64,000 nucleotides of DNA from Candidatus Heimdallarchaeota archaeon (lineage in GTDB: Archaea; Asgardarchaeota; Heimdallarchaeia; Heimdallarchaeales; Kariarchaeaceae). Below are positions 35,716-45,721 of the stretch, piece by piece. Every line of letters begins with the position of its first letter. Within the stretch, counting starts at the first letter, position 1. The notes below the pieces were generated by a model that saw nothing but the letters and a program-made list of their open reading frames with translations, was not told the DNA's origin and searched no databases. The stretch is from positions 61,755-125,754 of the forward strand of contig JADCLS010000019.1 in assembly GCA_026702845.1 (NCBI GenBank), in the 5' to 3' direction. A program made the position numbers and the translations under genes.

Positions 35716-36666
35716 TTGTTTAACATTTATTGAGAATAATCCTTTCCACATATCTCCTGGAGCAATTTCTTGAAAGTAAAAGCTATTCTCTTTATGGATG
35801 AGATTAAAAGCATTGGTCACTGCACTCATAGGTTCAAAACATACTACTGGATTAGTTGTTGGGGCATACACAACCGCTACCGGATATGATGGTGTGAAAT
35901 TACATCTTATTTCTAGATAATTATCTGATAATACAAATGAGGCCCAGTTGTTTATGTACTCCAGATCAGTAAACACATCATCAAATGAATGGTTTGCTAA
36001 CGTGATTTTCTTCTCTGGTATGTCTTCAATTTTACCAGTGGGTAACATCCTTGGAGAGAGTATTACATGGGTTGAAGCAGGTATTTCAAGTATCCAATTT
36101 TCTCTTGGACTATTAAGTTTGAAGTAGGGATGAAACCCTACAGAAATTGGGAATGAAATATCAGAGGTGTTTATTACTTCAAGTTCAACCGAAATCGTAT
36201 AATTCCTTAGTGTTACTTGCATAATATATTCATGAGCGAATGGAAAATTCATCATCGTATGCGGTTCAGTCGAAGACTTAAAATGAGATATCAGTATTGC
36301 TTTGCCATCATCAGCAATGATGCTTGAGATCTCCCAAGCAACAAAACTAAACAATCCATGAATTGGCAATCCATTAACATCAGTATTTACCTCTTGGAGT
36401 GTAATTTTTTGATCTTTAATATGATATACATGACTCTCCAATCGATTAGCCCAAGGAGCAAGAAGAGGTACTCCTGAGAGTTGTGGTTTGTTTTTGAAGT
36501 CACTGAGATTATCGTACGGAAACCAAAGAATCTCCTGGCCTCTGAACTTGATTGAGAAGATATTATTTCCCAGTTCAGGAACAATTCTGACCTCGATATT
36601 AGCAGATTGATTCTTGAGTACAACGTATGCAACGTTATCTTCAATTAACTCAGCAGAATATACCAT
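35710..36666 (-). CDS. aldose 1-epimerase family protein
   Basis: 318 residues of the galactose mutarotase-like fold. The conserved GFHPYFKL supplies the acid histidine, and VCFEPMSAVTNAFN supplies the catalytic glutamate. NRLESHVYHI and PIHGLFSFVAWE mark the sugar-binding face. It would interconvert alpha and beta anomers of a hexose in the cytosol. It stands alone and shares its 3' end with the HIT gene. Confidence 0.88.
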   Translation of the reverse strand: MVYSAELIEDNVAYVVLKNQSANIEVRIVPELGNNIFSIKFRGQEILWFPYDNLSDFKNKPQLSGVPLLAPWANRLESHVYHIKDQKITLQEVNTDVNGLPIHGLFSFVAWEISSIIADDGKAILISHFKSSTEPHTMMNFPFAHEYIMQVTLRNYTISVELEVINTSDISFPISVGFHPYFKLNSPRENWILEIPASTHVILSPRMLPTGKIEDIPEKKITLANHSFDDVFTDLEYINNWASFVLSDNYLEIRCNFTPSYPVAVVYAPTTNPVVCFEPMSAVTNAFNLIHKENSFYFQEIAPGDMWKGLFSINVKQL

Positions 36667-36824
36667 GACTTATATCAGTTCAATGCATTTAGAAACCTCA
36701 CCTAAGTGTAAATTATAAAAAGTAAAATCATCTAATACTTATCGAACTATGGGAATATGATTTTATTTTCAATTAATAACATTTCTATACTAATGTATTG
36801 TTATATAATCAGAATTAGCATGTT

Positions 36825-36833
36825 CTTTATATG
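36825..36833 (+). promoter_or_regulatory. TATA box of the small cysteine-rich protein
   Basis: CTTTATATG is centred about 27 bases before the ATG at 36856, predicting a leaderless message. Confidence 0.5.
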
Positions 36834-36855
36834 AAATTTATCTAGGATAATAATA

Positions 36856-37044
36856 ATGAGTACACTAATTGTACAATGTTACATGTGTGAACAAGAGGAT
36901 TCTAAAGAGAACACCATGGAACTTCCCACCACAACTGGTGAGACAGTATATTCTCATCCCAAATGCTTTGAACGCTATATGCAATACACAACATCATCAC
37001 AGAATGCTTGTGGTGGTTGCAGTGGGAATAAAGGATGCTGTTAG
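36856..37044 (+). CDS. small cysteine-rich metal-binding protein
   Basis: 62 residues. A CYMC pair near the N-terminus, HPKCF in the middle and CGGCSGNKGCC at the C-terminus give eight cysteines, likely a zinc site plus a metal-binding tail. No family name can be given. The coding frame starts with ATG under a good TATA-like box, so the gene is real. Metal buffering or a small zinc-finger adaptor are possible. Confidence 0.6.
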   Translation: MSTLIVQCYMCEQEDSKENTMELPTTTGETVYSHPKCFERYMQYTTSSQNACGGCSGNKGCC

Positions 37045-37060
37045 ATAACTGAGATTACTA

Positions 37061-38653
37061 TCAAAAGTTAGAATTTTTCTTGACAGATTCAAGTAATTCT
37101 AATGAATACAATAGTTCGGTATTTTCATCAAAATTGAATTTGTGTAGAATATTTCTTGTGATTGCATAGTCTAAGGGTAAAACCTCTCCACGAGAATCAG
37201 AATTAAACATTTTATACCATTTATGTGATATAGATCCAGAAATTTTACTATTCTTAAGAGTAAATGGTAACCCGTCTCCAAAACAGTTTCCTGCTTGTCC
37301 AGATGGGCTAAGGCCTACTATTTTACATCCACATTCATGCAAATAATATAATAGAGTAAATCCTGCGCTATAAGTATGAGAACTACAAATTACTAGAATA
37401 TTATCTAATTTGACATAGTTCTCATATTCTTTCTTCTCAAATTCCGCTTGAAAAGTAGGCATCATGTCAATAGTTTTATTATACTCATTCTCTTTCTCAC
37501 TATCAAAATCTGGAAGGAAACCAGGCATTTGGGAAAAATCATAATCAGTAATTTGTAATTCAAGCGACCCATCTCCATAGACACTTTTCAAATCTATTGA
37601 ATTAGGGTACTGTTTATTGTAGTAATCAGAGAATTTTCTAATAGTGGAGATATTTTTGGAGATTTCCAATTTATTATTACCACCAAATAAGAAATAAAGT
37701 AATATAGTAATTAAAATTGAACTCCCTCCATTATTTCTAGATATATCGATTATGAGATTTTTTACTCCTTTTTCCTTCAATTCTATAACCATAGATCTGA
37801 ATATTTCAGTTGCACTTGGAAGACCAGGGATAATCTCATCAATTAATTCAGGTGATTTAGTCCCTTTGTATCGTTCGTAAATTTCACTAGCTTTATCATC
37901 ATAGGAATGAACATTAAGATGGTGCCAAACCTCGTATGCTTCTCTATAGGTCATCATTGAATTAATTAATAATAGATAGGTTTCAGTATTTATCTCTCCA
38001 TATACTATATCTGCTTTTGTTGTATCTGGTAATTTCAACTTGCTACCCATTGTAAACATAGGATATTGAATCTTGAAGGAGGGTTGAAATGTGAAATACT
38101 TCATCTCGCCAGTTATCAACTCTAAACTGCAATTAATAAGAAGTTCATCTTGCCATTCTGGAAGAATTATTTTTAATAACTTTCCGAAAAAAAGATATCC
38201 ACTCTTACCAAGACTGGAAAGAAGACTGTAGTAATTCTCAGCCATTACATATTCCTTCATTCGGATCACCAATTCTTCAAAGGGAACTCCTTCAACTGAT
38301 ATTAGATTAGATCCAATTAGGTGGGTATGTTCTTTTGAAAACGTGGCAAGTATCATTAATTTTTCCTCAACTATATCAAAGTAGAATGGTAATCCTCCTG
38401 GATTCATAATATCAAGGTCTTTTGGATTGAATACTTGAGTATGTGCATCACCTACTTTCAAAAATAGCTTGCTCAATAACCTGCCAAATTCAACCAAGGT
38501 TAGTCCAGAATCAGGTATTGATCTCATTATGCTCTGAGCATATCGATGAAAAGCCATACGTCCCCCTAAATTACGGTACGGATCAGGATGAATATCATCA
38601 ATCAGCTTCAATGCTTTCCTCATATCCTCAATTATATCATTTCTTGATAACAT
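37061..38653 (-). CDS. S41-family (tail-specific protease-like) peptidase
   Basis: 530 residues. The C-terminal half has the S41/crotonase-like fold: NLIIDISRNNGGSSILI, then the nucleophile motif SSHTYSAGFTL with S429, and GLSPSGQAGNCFGDGLPFTL. An N-terminal helical region (about 1-170) precedes it. No signal peptide or PDZ domain is seen, so unlike most Ctp enzymes it acts in the cytosol, as Tricorn-type relatives do. It would trim peptides. The catalytic lysine cannot be placed with certainty. Confidence 0.75.
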   Translation of the reverse strand: MLSRNDIIEDMRKALKLIDDIHPDPYRNLGGRMAFHRYAQSIMRSIPDSGLTLVEFGRLLSKLFLKVGDAHTQVFNPKDLDIMNPGGLPFYFDIVEEKLMILATFSKEHTHLIGSNLISVEGVPFEELVIRMKEYVMAENYYSLLSSLGKSGYLFFGKLLKIILPEWQDELLINCSLELITGEMKYFTFQPSFKIQYPMFTMGSKLKLPDTTKADIVYGEINTETYLLLINSMMTYREAYEVWHHLNVHSYDDKASEIYERYKGTKSPELIDEIIPGLPSATEIFRSMVIELKEKGVKNLIIDISRNNGGSSILITILLYFLFGGNNKLEISKNISTIRKFSDYYNKQYPNSIDLKSVYGDGSLELQITDYDFSQMPGFLPDFDSEKENEYNKTIDMMPTFQAEFEKKEYENYVKLDNILVICSSHTYSAGFTLLYYLHECGCKIVGLSPSGQAGNCFGDGLPFTLKNSKISGSISHKWYKMFNSDSRGEVLPLDYAITRNILHKFNFDENTELLYSLELLESVKKNSNF

Positions 38654-38740
38654 AACAAAATATACCCATTATATATTTATTAATTTTCAGCAGAAGGCAA
38701 TATTCCTTTTTGATTTAGCATCCTTCTGAATAGATTGAAT

Positions 38741-39613
38741 TTATAAATCTGCGATTGCTGGCATTACCTCGTCTCGTAGAACATCGATTGGTTTTAGTTC
38801 ATGAATATTGGGGATATTAAGGATTGCGTGCTCAATTCCAATTGAATTCAACGCTTTTAGCTCTGCAATCAAATCATTTGCTGATGATTTTGTTAAATTA
38901 ACAGTTCCAAGTGTGGTTTTCTCTATCTCATTGAAGTCACGTTTGAGTGCAACACAATGTTGCTCGAGCACCTTTAGTTTGTGTTTCAACACATCCACTC
39001 CTACGCTTGCGAAGAGATTAGTTGTATCCGCGTATTGGGCAACCATTCTAAGTGTTTTCTTCTCTCCCATGCCCCCAATCATAATTTTAGGATGAGGTCT
39101 TTGTATACTCTGGGGTGAATTCAGCAAATCATTCACTCTGTAATGTTTTCCCTCGTAGCTTCCACGGTCTTCACTGAACATCTTCTTTGCGATCTGAAGT
39201 GTCTCCTCTAACATCTCAAAACGTTCTTTTATAGGTGGAAAAGGAAAATTGTATGCCTCCGCCTCTTCTTTGTACCATGCAGCTCCAATGCCCATATATG
39301 CTCTTCCTTTAGATAAAACATCAAGTGTACTCACCTGCTTGATGAGAAATGCTGGATTCCTGTAGATAACACCTGTTACCAAGGTACCAAGTTTGACCTT
39401 CTTGGTGAGTCCTGCAAAGTAGTTGAGAACAGAATATCCTTCCATCATAGGTTCTGTGTAGTCCAATCCAAAAAGGTTCTGAATCTGATAATAATGATCC
39501 ATTACCCAAAGGGAATAGAACCCACCATTATCTATCAAGGGGACGATTTCATCAAGAGATTCTGATATACCCTTGGGATATGAAAAGTTAGGAATTTGAA
39601 TGCCAAGTTTCAT
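38741..39613 (-). CDS. LLM-class F420-dependent oxidoreductase
   Basis: 290 residues of the luciferase-like TIM barrel. MKLGIQIPNF, SLWVMDHYYQ, VKLGTLVTGVIYRNP and GRAYMGIGAAWYKEEAEAY are the standard F420-binding and substrate-face segments of archaeal and actinobacterial members, with HPKIMIGG toward the end. It reduces or oxidises an unknown substrate with coenzyme F420. A TTTATATATT box (39634-39643) lies about 25 bases before the ATG. F420 use supports the archaeal assignment. Confidence 0.88.
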   Translation of the reverse strand: MKLGIQIPNFSYPKGISESLDEIVPLIDNGGFYSLWVMDHYYQIQNLFGLDYTEPMMEGYSVLNYFAGLTKKVKLGTLVTGVIYRNPAFLIKQVSTLDVLSKGRAYMGIGAAWYKEEAEAYNFPFPPIKERFEMLEETLQIAKKMFSEDRGSYEGKHYRVNDLLNSPQSIQRPHPKIMIGGMGEKKTLRMVAQYADTTNLFASVGVDVLKHKLKVLEQHCVALKRDFNEIEKTTLGTVNLTKSSANDLIAELKALNSIGIEHAILNIPNIHELKPIDVLRDEVMPAIADL

Positions 39614-39715
39614 TTAGTGAAATTAGGGTGAATAATATATAAATATCTTGTATCTCGAGATTTGTTATCAATAAATTTTCCATGTTTTGCAGTTAGCCAC
39701 CACTATACGCAAAAA

Positions 39716-40765
39716 TCAGGATTGATATTTCTCATAATAGTCGAGTAACTGGCTTTGAGTAAGTATTCCATCCTTTGTTATGTATCCAGAAATGAGCTCA
39801 GCAGGTGTACTATCAAATGCGGGATTTTCAGCTCTGCTCCCCAAGGCAAAAATACGTTGTCTTTCTCCTGCTGAATTAACAAATAATACTTCATCTTCAG
39901 ATCTAAATTCTATTGGTATATCTTCTTCAGTATCAATAGAGGGGTCGAATGTGGTCCAAGGCATAGCTATATAGAATGGAACCCCATAATATTTCGCCAC
40001 AAGTGCTTTTTCTAGTGTTCCAATTTTATTAGTAGCCGTACCATCCTTCAATACTCTATCACAACCTGTGATCACTATTTGGATCTTCCCCTTCTGTATG
40101 TAGTATCCCGCAGCATTATCTGCAATTATAACATGATCTATCCCTTCCTGCAAAAGCTCCCAGGCAGTCAGTCTACCCTGCTGCCTTGGTCTAGTCTCAT
40201 CAACATACACTTTGAATTTTTTTCCTTTTGCATGAGCTAATCGTATGGGGCTTAATGCAGTGCCATAATCCACTGTTGCTAAAGCACCTGCATTACAATG
40301 TGTGAGTATTCCATCACCATCTTCTATCAGGTGTTCAGATACTTCACCGATTAATCGACATTCATCCTCACTTTCTTGGGCCAGTGTGATGGCATATATA
40401 GCAATATCCTTGAGACTATTATGCCCAGATCTGATATATTTGAGCATCTTATCAACAAATGTATGCAGATCTTTTGCTGTGGGTCTAGCGGCAATAATCT
40501 CCTTTGCAATGGTCTCAATATCACAATCCTCAAGTTCCTGCACAGCAAGAACTACACAATATGCTCCTGTTGCACCAATTGCAGGTGCCCCTCGCACAGC
40601 CATATCAGTTATCCAGGAGATTGCTTGCTTATAGGATTGAGTTTCGATAATTTTTAGTTTAAATGGTAACTCTCTTTGATCGATGAGTTTGAGAAAATAT
40701 TCTCCTCGATCCTCAAGCTGTACTGTCTTGAGTTCAGAATATTCTCCATCATTCTTAATTTTCAT
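39716..40765 (-). CDS. mtnA: S-methyl-5-thioribose-1-phosphate isomerase (MtnA/eIF2B-alpha family)
   Basis: 349 residues, normal for MtnA. MAVRGAPAIGATGAYC is the phosphate-binding segment, HCNAGALATVDYGTAL carries the catalytic C157, and GCDRVLKDGTATNKIGT carries the catalytic D236; NPAFDSTPAELI ends the family signature. It isomerises methylthioribose-1-phosphate to the ribulose form in methionine salvage. A ribose-1,5-bisphosphate isomerase is the main alternative in archaea, but the motif set favours MtnA. No other salvage gene is adjacent. Confidence 0.88.
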   Translation of the reverse strand: MKIKNDGEYSELKTVQLEDRGEYFLKLIDQRELPFKLKIIETQSYKQAISWITDMAVRGAPAIGATGAYCVVLAVQELEDCDIETIAKEIIAARPTAKDLHTFVDKMLKYIRSGHNSLKDIAIYAITLAQESEDECRLIGEVSEHLIEDGDGILTHCNAGALATVDYGTALSPIRLAHAKGKKFKVYVDETRPRQQGRLTAWELLQEGIDHVIIADNAAGYYIQKGKIQIVITGCDRVLKDGTATNKIGTLEKALVAKYYGVPFYIAMPWTTFDPSIDTEEDIPIEFRSEDEVLFVNSAGERQRIFALGSRAENPAFDSTPAELISGYITKDGILTQSQLLDYYEKYQS

Positions 40766-40920
40766 ATGGTCACATTCTAAAACATTAACTTAATAGTTCT
40801 CTCCATAAAGTGCATAAATGTTCATCTTTGGGATGTTGTATCTTCCAGTTTGTTATATCCTAATTTTACTTGGATCCAAATTTTATCTCAAATCAATCAA
40901 AATTAATAATATATTGGAAA

Positions 40921-43635
40921 TTAATTTTCGCTTGTAGTGTTTATTAAATTCTGCAAAGTCTGTCTTAGAGTATCAAATGAGAATGGTTTACGTAAAAATG
41001 CTTTGAAGTGATATTCTTGATAATTATTTTCATTTATCTCCTCAGAGTATCCTGAAGAGAGAATTGCAACAACCTCGGGATCGAAACTATATAATTCTTG
41101 AATTGCTTCCTTACCCCCTAACTCACCAGGTATTGTGTAATCCATGATGAGCAAATCAAATTTTCTATCATGAAATGATCCTTTATATTTTTCTATTGCC
41201 TCAGTACCATTTTTAGCCGTATCAACCGTACATCCCAGATGTTCTAATAAGCGAGATAAAGAACTTCTAATGTTTTCCTCATCATCCATTACCAACACCT
41301 TGAATTTGAATTCTTTTGATTGTTGGACTTCTTTGGTTGGTTTTTCCATAATTCCTTCTACAGTAGGCAAGTAGAGATGGAATGTAGTTCCCTTAGAGTT
41401 ACTGTCAAAAGTGAGTAAACCACCATGTTTTTGCGTAATAGTGTATGCAATTGATAATCCAAGACCAGTTCCCTCCTCTTTAGTAGAGAAGTATGGTTCA
41501 AAGATCCTAGATTTAATATCCTCAGGTATCCCATGGCCCTGATCAATAATCTGAATATGGACATATTCTCCCTCATCAAGCATCTTCTCATTAGAATTAA
41601 CTTGTAGAACTGAGATATCAAACTTAATTATTCCTCCTTCTAGCATGGCATGGGAGGCATTTAAAATAATATTGTTGAGTACTCTCAAAATCTGATTTTT
41701 ATCTATATTTACGAAGGGGAGGTCAACTGGAGCTGAATATTCCCACGTACTTTTAGACCCATGTAATGAAAAATTAGCAGCTTCAATAATAAGATCAAGA
41801 ATTGAGGAAGGTTCCTGTTTTGGTTTCTGTTCCTTGGAAAAGGTGAGTAGCTGATTAGTCAATTCAGTGGCTCTTGATATGGCCAGTCTAAGATCTGAGG
41901 TGTATTTTTTCTGATTATCCTTTAGATCAACCTCTAATTCAAGTAATTCAAGAGAAGTATTCATGATAGTCAGCATGTTATTGTAATCATGAGCTATTCC
42001 ACTTGAAAGTAATGCTATTGATTCCAGCTTCTGAGTATGAGATCTCCTTTCTTCTATTATTCTCTCTTCAGAGACATTTCTACCTACAAAAACTAATCCT
42101 TGAACGATTTCTTTCCTAATTATTGGGTGCACATTGAATTCAATAATGATTTCTTGTTGATTACTTTTGAGTAGGGTTATTTCAAAAGAAGTTGATTTTA
42201 GATCCTGAATTATTTGATTTAAGTACTTACGGAAAGTGGAGACTTCCTTTACATATCTGCTCAGTTTGAAATGAATCAATTCTTCATGTGAGTAACCTAG
42301 TAATTGACTAGTTGATGGATTGCATTGGGTTATGATACTACTAATATCTGTTTGAATAATCAGATCACTTGACGTATTCATTATTAGCTCGTAGATTATT
42401 CTCTGTGATGCAATTCGCTCTTCTAACTCCTTCTCTTGAGTAATCTCTAAAAAGATATATTGGATAACATTTTCATTGGCATAACTAAAACTTTTGGCCA
42501 GATATTGAACCCATTTCACATCTTTATTTTCACCTTGAATTTGATCAATTCCAGTAACTGATTCATTATTCTTTTTCATCAATTTCTTGTAATGATACTT
42601 GAATGTCTTAGTGTCGATCATATAATTATTGAGAAATTTATCTGCTGTCTGATATAGTACTTTTTCTCCTATCAATTCTTTCATTTGATGGCTTAGATAA
42701 ATCACAATATTATCAGCAATCACTAAAGATGCAAAGTATGTTTCCTCAAGTTCAGGTTTCATTTGCTCGAGACCATAATGATAATAATCCTCGGCTTTAG
42801 GTTGAATTTCTTCCAGAGGAATTTTCAATCCAACTAATATGAGTAGGGGAGAGATCAACCAGAATAAGTGGTTGATATAGAGAATGAGTAATCGAATAGC
42901 TGGTATCAAAAATATTTCGGGGTATATATCCTTTAAAACTCCAAATATCATGATAAATAGTAAACCATAACCCATGAATAAAATACCATTAGTAAAGGCC
43001 TTTAAAGTGACTTGATGATTTTTTGATAGAAACTCTTGCTTGTACAAGCTACGTTTTATACTGAATCCTGCAATTAAGTAGAGGATTAGGAATATAAGTA
43101 TAGAAATTCCACCAAAACCGCTCCATAATGCATCAACCACAACTTCTCCAGAGGGATACAGAGCAACACTTACTTGTTCAGTAAATGATAAAGTAACCGA
43201 GAATATTATTAGAAATCCCATATACAATCGATTCTTTAGGATATTCATTGTATAATCCTCTCCCTTATGGACCATGATTGAGATAAATACATAACTGAAC
43301 ATCATCAGGGAGGCCCCAATATTTGCAAAATCTCTCAATATGTTTGCTAAGAGTAATGAAGGATATTCAATTGGATATCCGGCGTATACCTCTATACTTG
43401 ATGGAATTGGTGTAGATTCAAATGAAAGTGCCGCAATTGTATATATTATTAGATCTAATGAGATAAAAATAAACCAGCCAAGGTGACCTAGGAAGAGAAG
43501 CTTGTATAGGAGAGGAAGACTATCCCACCTTTTTTCTTGACGCTTCTCAAGAATAAGTGTCATATTTACGATGAATATGAATGATTCGAGAATTTTAATT
43601 GGTAACAAGTAAAATTGCGCTGGTTCAATTAACAT
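40921..43635 (-). CDS. membrane hybrid histidine kinase with PAS and receiver domains
   Basis: 904 residues from ATG 43635. Seven to eight membrane helices (about 1-260), a linker, PAS-like domains (about 300-530), DHp helix with GIAHDYNNML (H549), ATPase domain with NNIILNASHAM and GTGLGLSIAYTI, and a C-terminal receiver with D832 in LIMDYTIPG. The signal passes inside one protein from histidine to aspartate. The in-frame TTG 43653 is rejected as start because the TATA-like CTTATAAC at 43657-43664 lies only a few bases ahead of it but about 26 before the ATG. No output regulator is adjacent. Confidence 0.9.
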   Translation of the reverse strand: MLIEPAQFYLLPIKILESFIFIVNMTLILEKRQEKRWDSLPLLYKLLFLGHLGWFIFISLDLIIYTIAALSFESTPIPSSIEVYAGYPIEYPSLLLANILRDFANIGASLMMFSYVFISIMVHKGEDYTMNILKNRLYMGFLIIFSVTLSFTEQVSVALYPSGEVVVDALWSGFGGISILIFLILYLIAGFSIKRSLYKQEFLSKNHQVTLKAFTNGILFMGYGLLFIMIFGVLKDIYPEIFLIPAIRLLILYINHLFWLISPLLILVGLKIPLEEIQPKAEDYYHYGLEQMKPELEETYFASLVIADNIVIYLSHQMKELIGEKVLYQTADKFLNNYMIDTKTFKYHYKKLMKKNNESVTGIDQIQGENKDVKWVQYLAKSFSYANENVIQYIFLEITQEKELEERIASQRIIYELIMNTSSDLIIQTDISSIITQCNPSTSQLLGYSHEELIHFKLSRYVKEVSTFRKYLNQIIQDLKSTSFEITLLKSNQQEIIIEFNVHPIIRKEIVQGLVFVGRNVSEERIIEERRSHTQKLESIALLSSGIAHDYNNMLTIMNTSLELLELEVDLKDNQKKYTSDLRLAISRATELTNQLLTFSKEQKPKQEPSSILDLIIEAANFSLHGSKSTWEYSAPVDLPFVNIDKNQILRVLNNIILNASHAMLEGGIIKFDISVLQVNSNEKMLDEGEYVHIQIIDQGHGIPEDIKSRIFEPYFSTKEEGTGLGLSIAYTITQKHGGLLTFDSNSKGTTFHLYLPTVEGIMEKPTKEVQQSKEFKFKVLVMDDEENIRSSLSRLLEHLGCTVDTAKNGTEAIEKYKGSFHDRKFDLLIMDYTIPGELGGKEAIQELYSFDPEVVAILSSGYSEEINENNYQEYHFKAFLRKPFSFDTLRQTLQNLINTTSEN

Positions 43636-43766
43636 TTTCTTGTATGATGTCAATCAGTTATAAGAATAAAAATATTATACCTTTGAGTATTGCAAAAGGC
43701 ATAAATACAGGGAATGAAAAATAATTCTCCTTTGTTTTTATTTCTATGATATTTTGTTTCAAATTA

Positions 43767-43781
43767 CTTTATAAATGCCCT
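43767..43781 (+). promoter_or_regulatory. TATA box of TerB-like paralogue 3
   Basis: CTTTATAAATGCCCT, with its TATA centre about 29 bases before the ATG at 43801. The same 15 bases occur at 63341-63355. Confidence 0.65.
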
Positions 43782-43800
43782 CACAAGATGTAATTTACAG

Positions 43801-44124
43801 ATGGATAATTTTGATTCCTCACAGAAAGTTGATATCATCAAAGCTTATCTCATTAGCATTGCAAAATTCGATGGCAAAGTTACAGAGGAGGAGCAGAGAT
43901 TAATTAATAAAGTGGCAGCAGATATCAATGAATATTTTGAATTATTAGCCAATATTCAGCAAAAATCAGAAATATCAAGTCTTGACCGAGCTAATCTATT
44001 CAAAGCACGATTGAATGTTATATCAACAGCAGTAAAAACCATACGTGAGGATTTCAGAGCAACTAAGGATGAAAAGGAGTTATTCAAGGCAATTCAGGAT
44101 TTTCTTCCAGAATTACCCAGGTAA
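43801..44124 (+). CDS. TerB-like small protein (paralogue 3)
   Basis: 107 residues, helical and charged. FDGKVTEEEQRLINKVAADINEYFELL matches the first repeat of the two genes at 23748 and 24167, but the second and third DG repeats have decayed (SSLDRANLF, RATKDEKEL). It is therefore a divergent member of the same family under a strong own promoter. Convergent with the YkgJ-family gene, three bases apart. Role unknown. Confidence 0.55.
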   Translation: MDNFDSSQKVDIIKAYLISIAKFDGKVTEEEQRLINKVAADINEYFELLANIQQKSEISSLDRANLFKARLNVISTAVKTIREDFRATKDEKELFKAIQDFLPELPR

Positions 44125-44127
44125 TTA

Positions 44128-44685
44128 TTATATCTCATTTCCATACTTGAGAAAATATTCTCGTTTTCGTTTCAAATCCGCCAAATATTCTTTTAATATT
44201 ACTTGTAAGATCTGATAATTTTCAGGATCTGCACTAATATGGATGTTCGAACAGATATTCGTAGGATGGATGCGTACCTGAACCCTATTTTTACTTATAT
44301 GTTTAATTGAAAATGGAAAGATCCTACAGCCTATTGGCCGATGTGTGTAGATTATGCATTTTTTACTATCATCAAGGAATCGACATGATTTTGTATAGGC
44401 TTTTTTCTTCATAGTGTAATACTTTTCGATGCCTGATTGTTCAGTTTTAGGCAATTTAATACTTGGAGATTGAATACTAACAATCTGATTAATGGAGAAA
44501 CCTTGGTTTTCTAAACGTTGAATATCTACATCAGATATTGGTATGTCTAATTTAGAACAGCATTGTCCACTAGAAAGACAGGTAAAGGAAATTGGATTGG
44601 AAAGATTAGGTATTATTTTCTTTGTTTCTAGATTAATTTCTCCAATGACTAGTCCTGCCCTTATTTTTGGATGGCCAAAAGGCAT
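44128..44685 (-). CDS. YkgJ-family cysteine cluster protein
   Basis: 185 residues with the family pattern: FTCLSSGQCC near residue 34, then SCRFLDDSKKCIIYTHRPIGCRIFPF around 100-125. The cysteines are expected to hold zinc or an Fe-S cluster. The family has been linked to metal binding and to protein or tRNA modification but has no settled reaction. A TTTAAGTAA box lies about 25 bases before the ATG on the minus strand. Confidence 0.8.
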   Translation of the reverse strand: MPFGHPKIRAGLVIGEINLETKKIIPNLSNPISFTCLSSGQCCSKLDIPISDVDIQRLENQGFSINQIVSIQSPSIKLPKTEQSGIEKYYTMKKKAYTKSCRFLDDSKKCIIYTHRPIGCRIFPFSIKHISKNRVQVRIHPTNICSNIHISADPENYQILQVILKEYLADLKRKREYFLKYGNEI

Positions 44686-44887
44686 TGTAATAATAATTCA
44701 ACAAAATTACTTAAAATTTGGGATCCTCCACGGAAATTTCAAAGAACCTATTCAAATACCAAGATGATACAATGATTGTGAATTACTTAATATCGACATT
44801 ACTTAGAAATAAATTATTCCTGATTTTTCGATGATAATTCTATGAAAGGTAACGAATGATTTTATTTTTCAGATACAACAACCAATT

Positions 44888-45721
44888 ATGATTTGGTTTT
44901 GGGTGATCCTAAGTATTTATATCTTGCTTGGCCTTATTATTTTCTTCTTAATCAACTCCAACCTAATTCCTTCAAGAAGACATACTGGATACAGTATAGA
45001 AGATGCAGACTTGGAATTCATCCCGTCTAGTGATGGTAAAAGGAAATTGGCCATCTGGAAACAATTAATCAGTGAAGATCATCCCACAGTTATCTTACTT
45101 CATGGTTTCTCTAGAGATTCAGGAAAGATGTTGAAACGTGCAGAAGTATACAAAAGAATTGGATTTAACATCTATTATATTGATAATTTAGGTCATGGGA
45201 GAAGTTCGAATTACTTATTTCCTAGTGGTATTCAATATAGCTTTGAGGTTCGTCATGCCATAGAGTATTTAAAAATTACAAATCCCATTTTACATGGAGC
45301 ATCAATGGGTGCTATCGCCTCCTCCTATATTGCACAAAAATCACCAGATGTTCCTAAACAGATAATTTGTGAGGCTTTACCTCATGATTTTGATAATCTT
45401 TATCCTGAAATGATGAGGTACATGAAATTACCACTATTTCTTTATCCGTTCATGCCATGGATCTCACGAAAGATTGTTTGGAGACAATTCAAGGGTTTAG
45501 ATATTAATTTTGAACCTTGGAATATATCTTGTCCAATTTTTCTGATACACAGTGAATCTGACAAGATGTTCGATTATAAGCTGCATTTTGATAAAATAAT
45601 TGAGAAACTAGGTGAAGATAAATCAGTTAATTACTGGCTTGTTCCTAATGCTGGCCATACAAGGATGGATGAAAACCCCAAATATGCAGATATGATTTAT
45701 GAATACTTGTTATACAATTAA
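44888..45721 (+). CDS. membrane-anchored alpha/beta hydrolase
   Basis: 277 residues. An N-terminal helix (WVILSIYILLGLIIFFLI) anchors the protein. The hydrolase core has the oxyanion element VILLHGFSRDSG, nucleophile S139 in HGASMGA, acid D225 in SESDKMF and H257 in NAGHTRM. The order and spacing are those of serine hydrolases of the BAAT/monoglyceride-lipase type. An ester or thioester substrate at the membrane is likely but unnamed. Confidence 0.85.
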   Translation: MIWFWVILSIYILLGLIIFFLINSNLIPSRRHTGYSIEDADLEFIPSSDGKRKLAIWKQLISEDHPTVILLHGFSRDSGKMLKRAEVYKRIGFNIYYIDNLGHGRSSNYLFPSGIQYSFEVRHAIEYLKITNPILHGASMGAIASSYIAQKSPDVPKQIICEALPHDFDNLYPEMMRYMKLPLFLYPFMPWISRKIVWRQFKGLDINFEPWNISCPIFLIHSESDKMFDYKLHFDKIIEKLGEDKSVNYWLVPNAGHTRMDENPKYADMIYEYLLYN

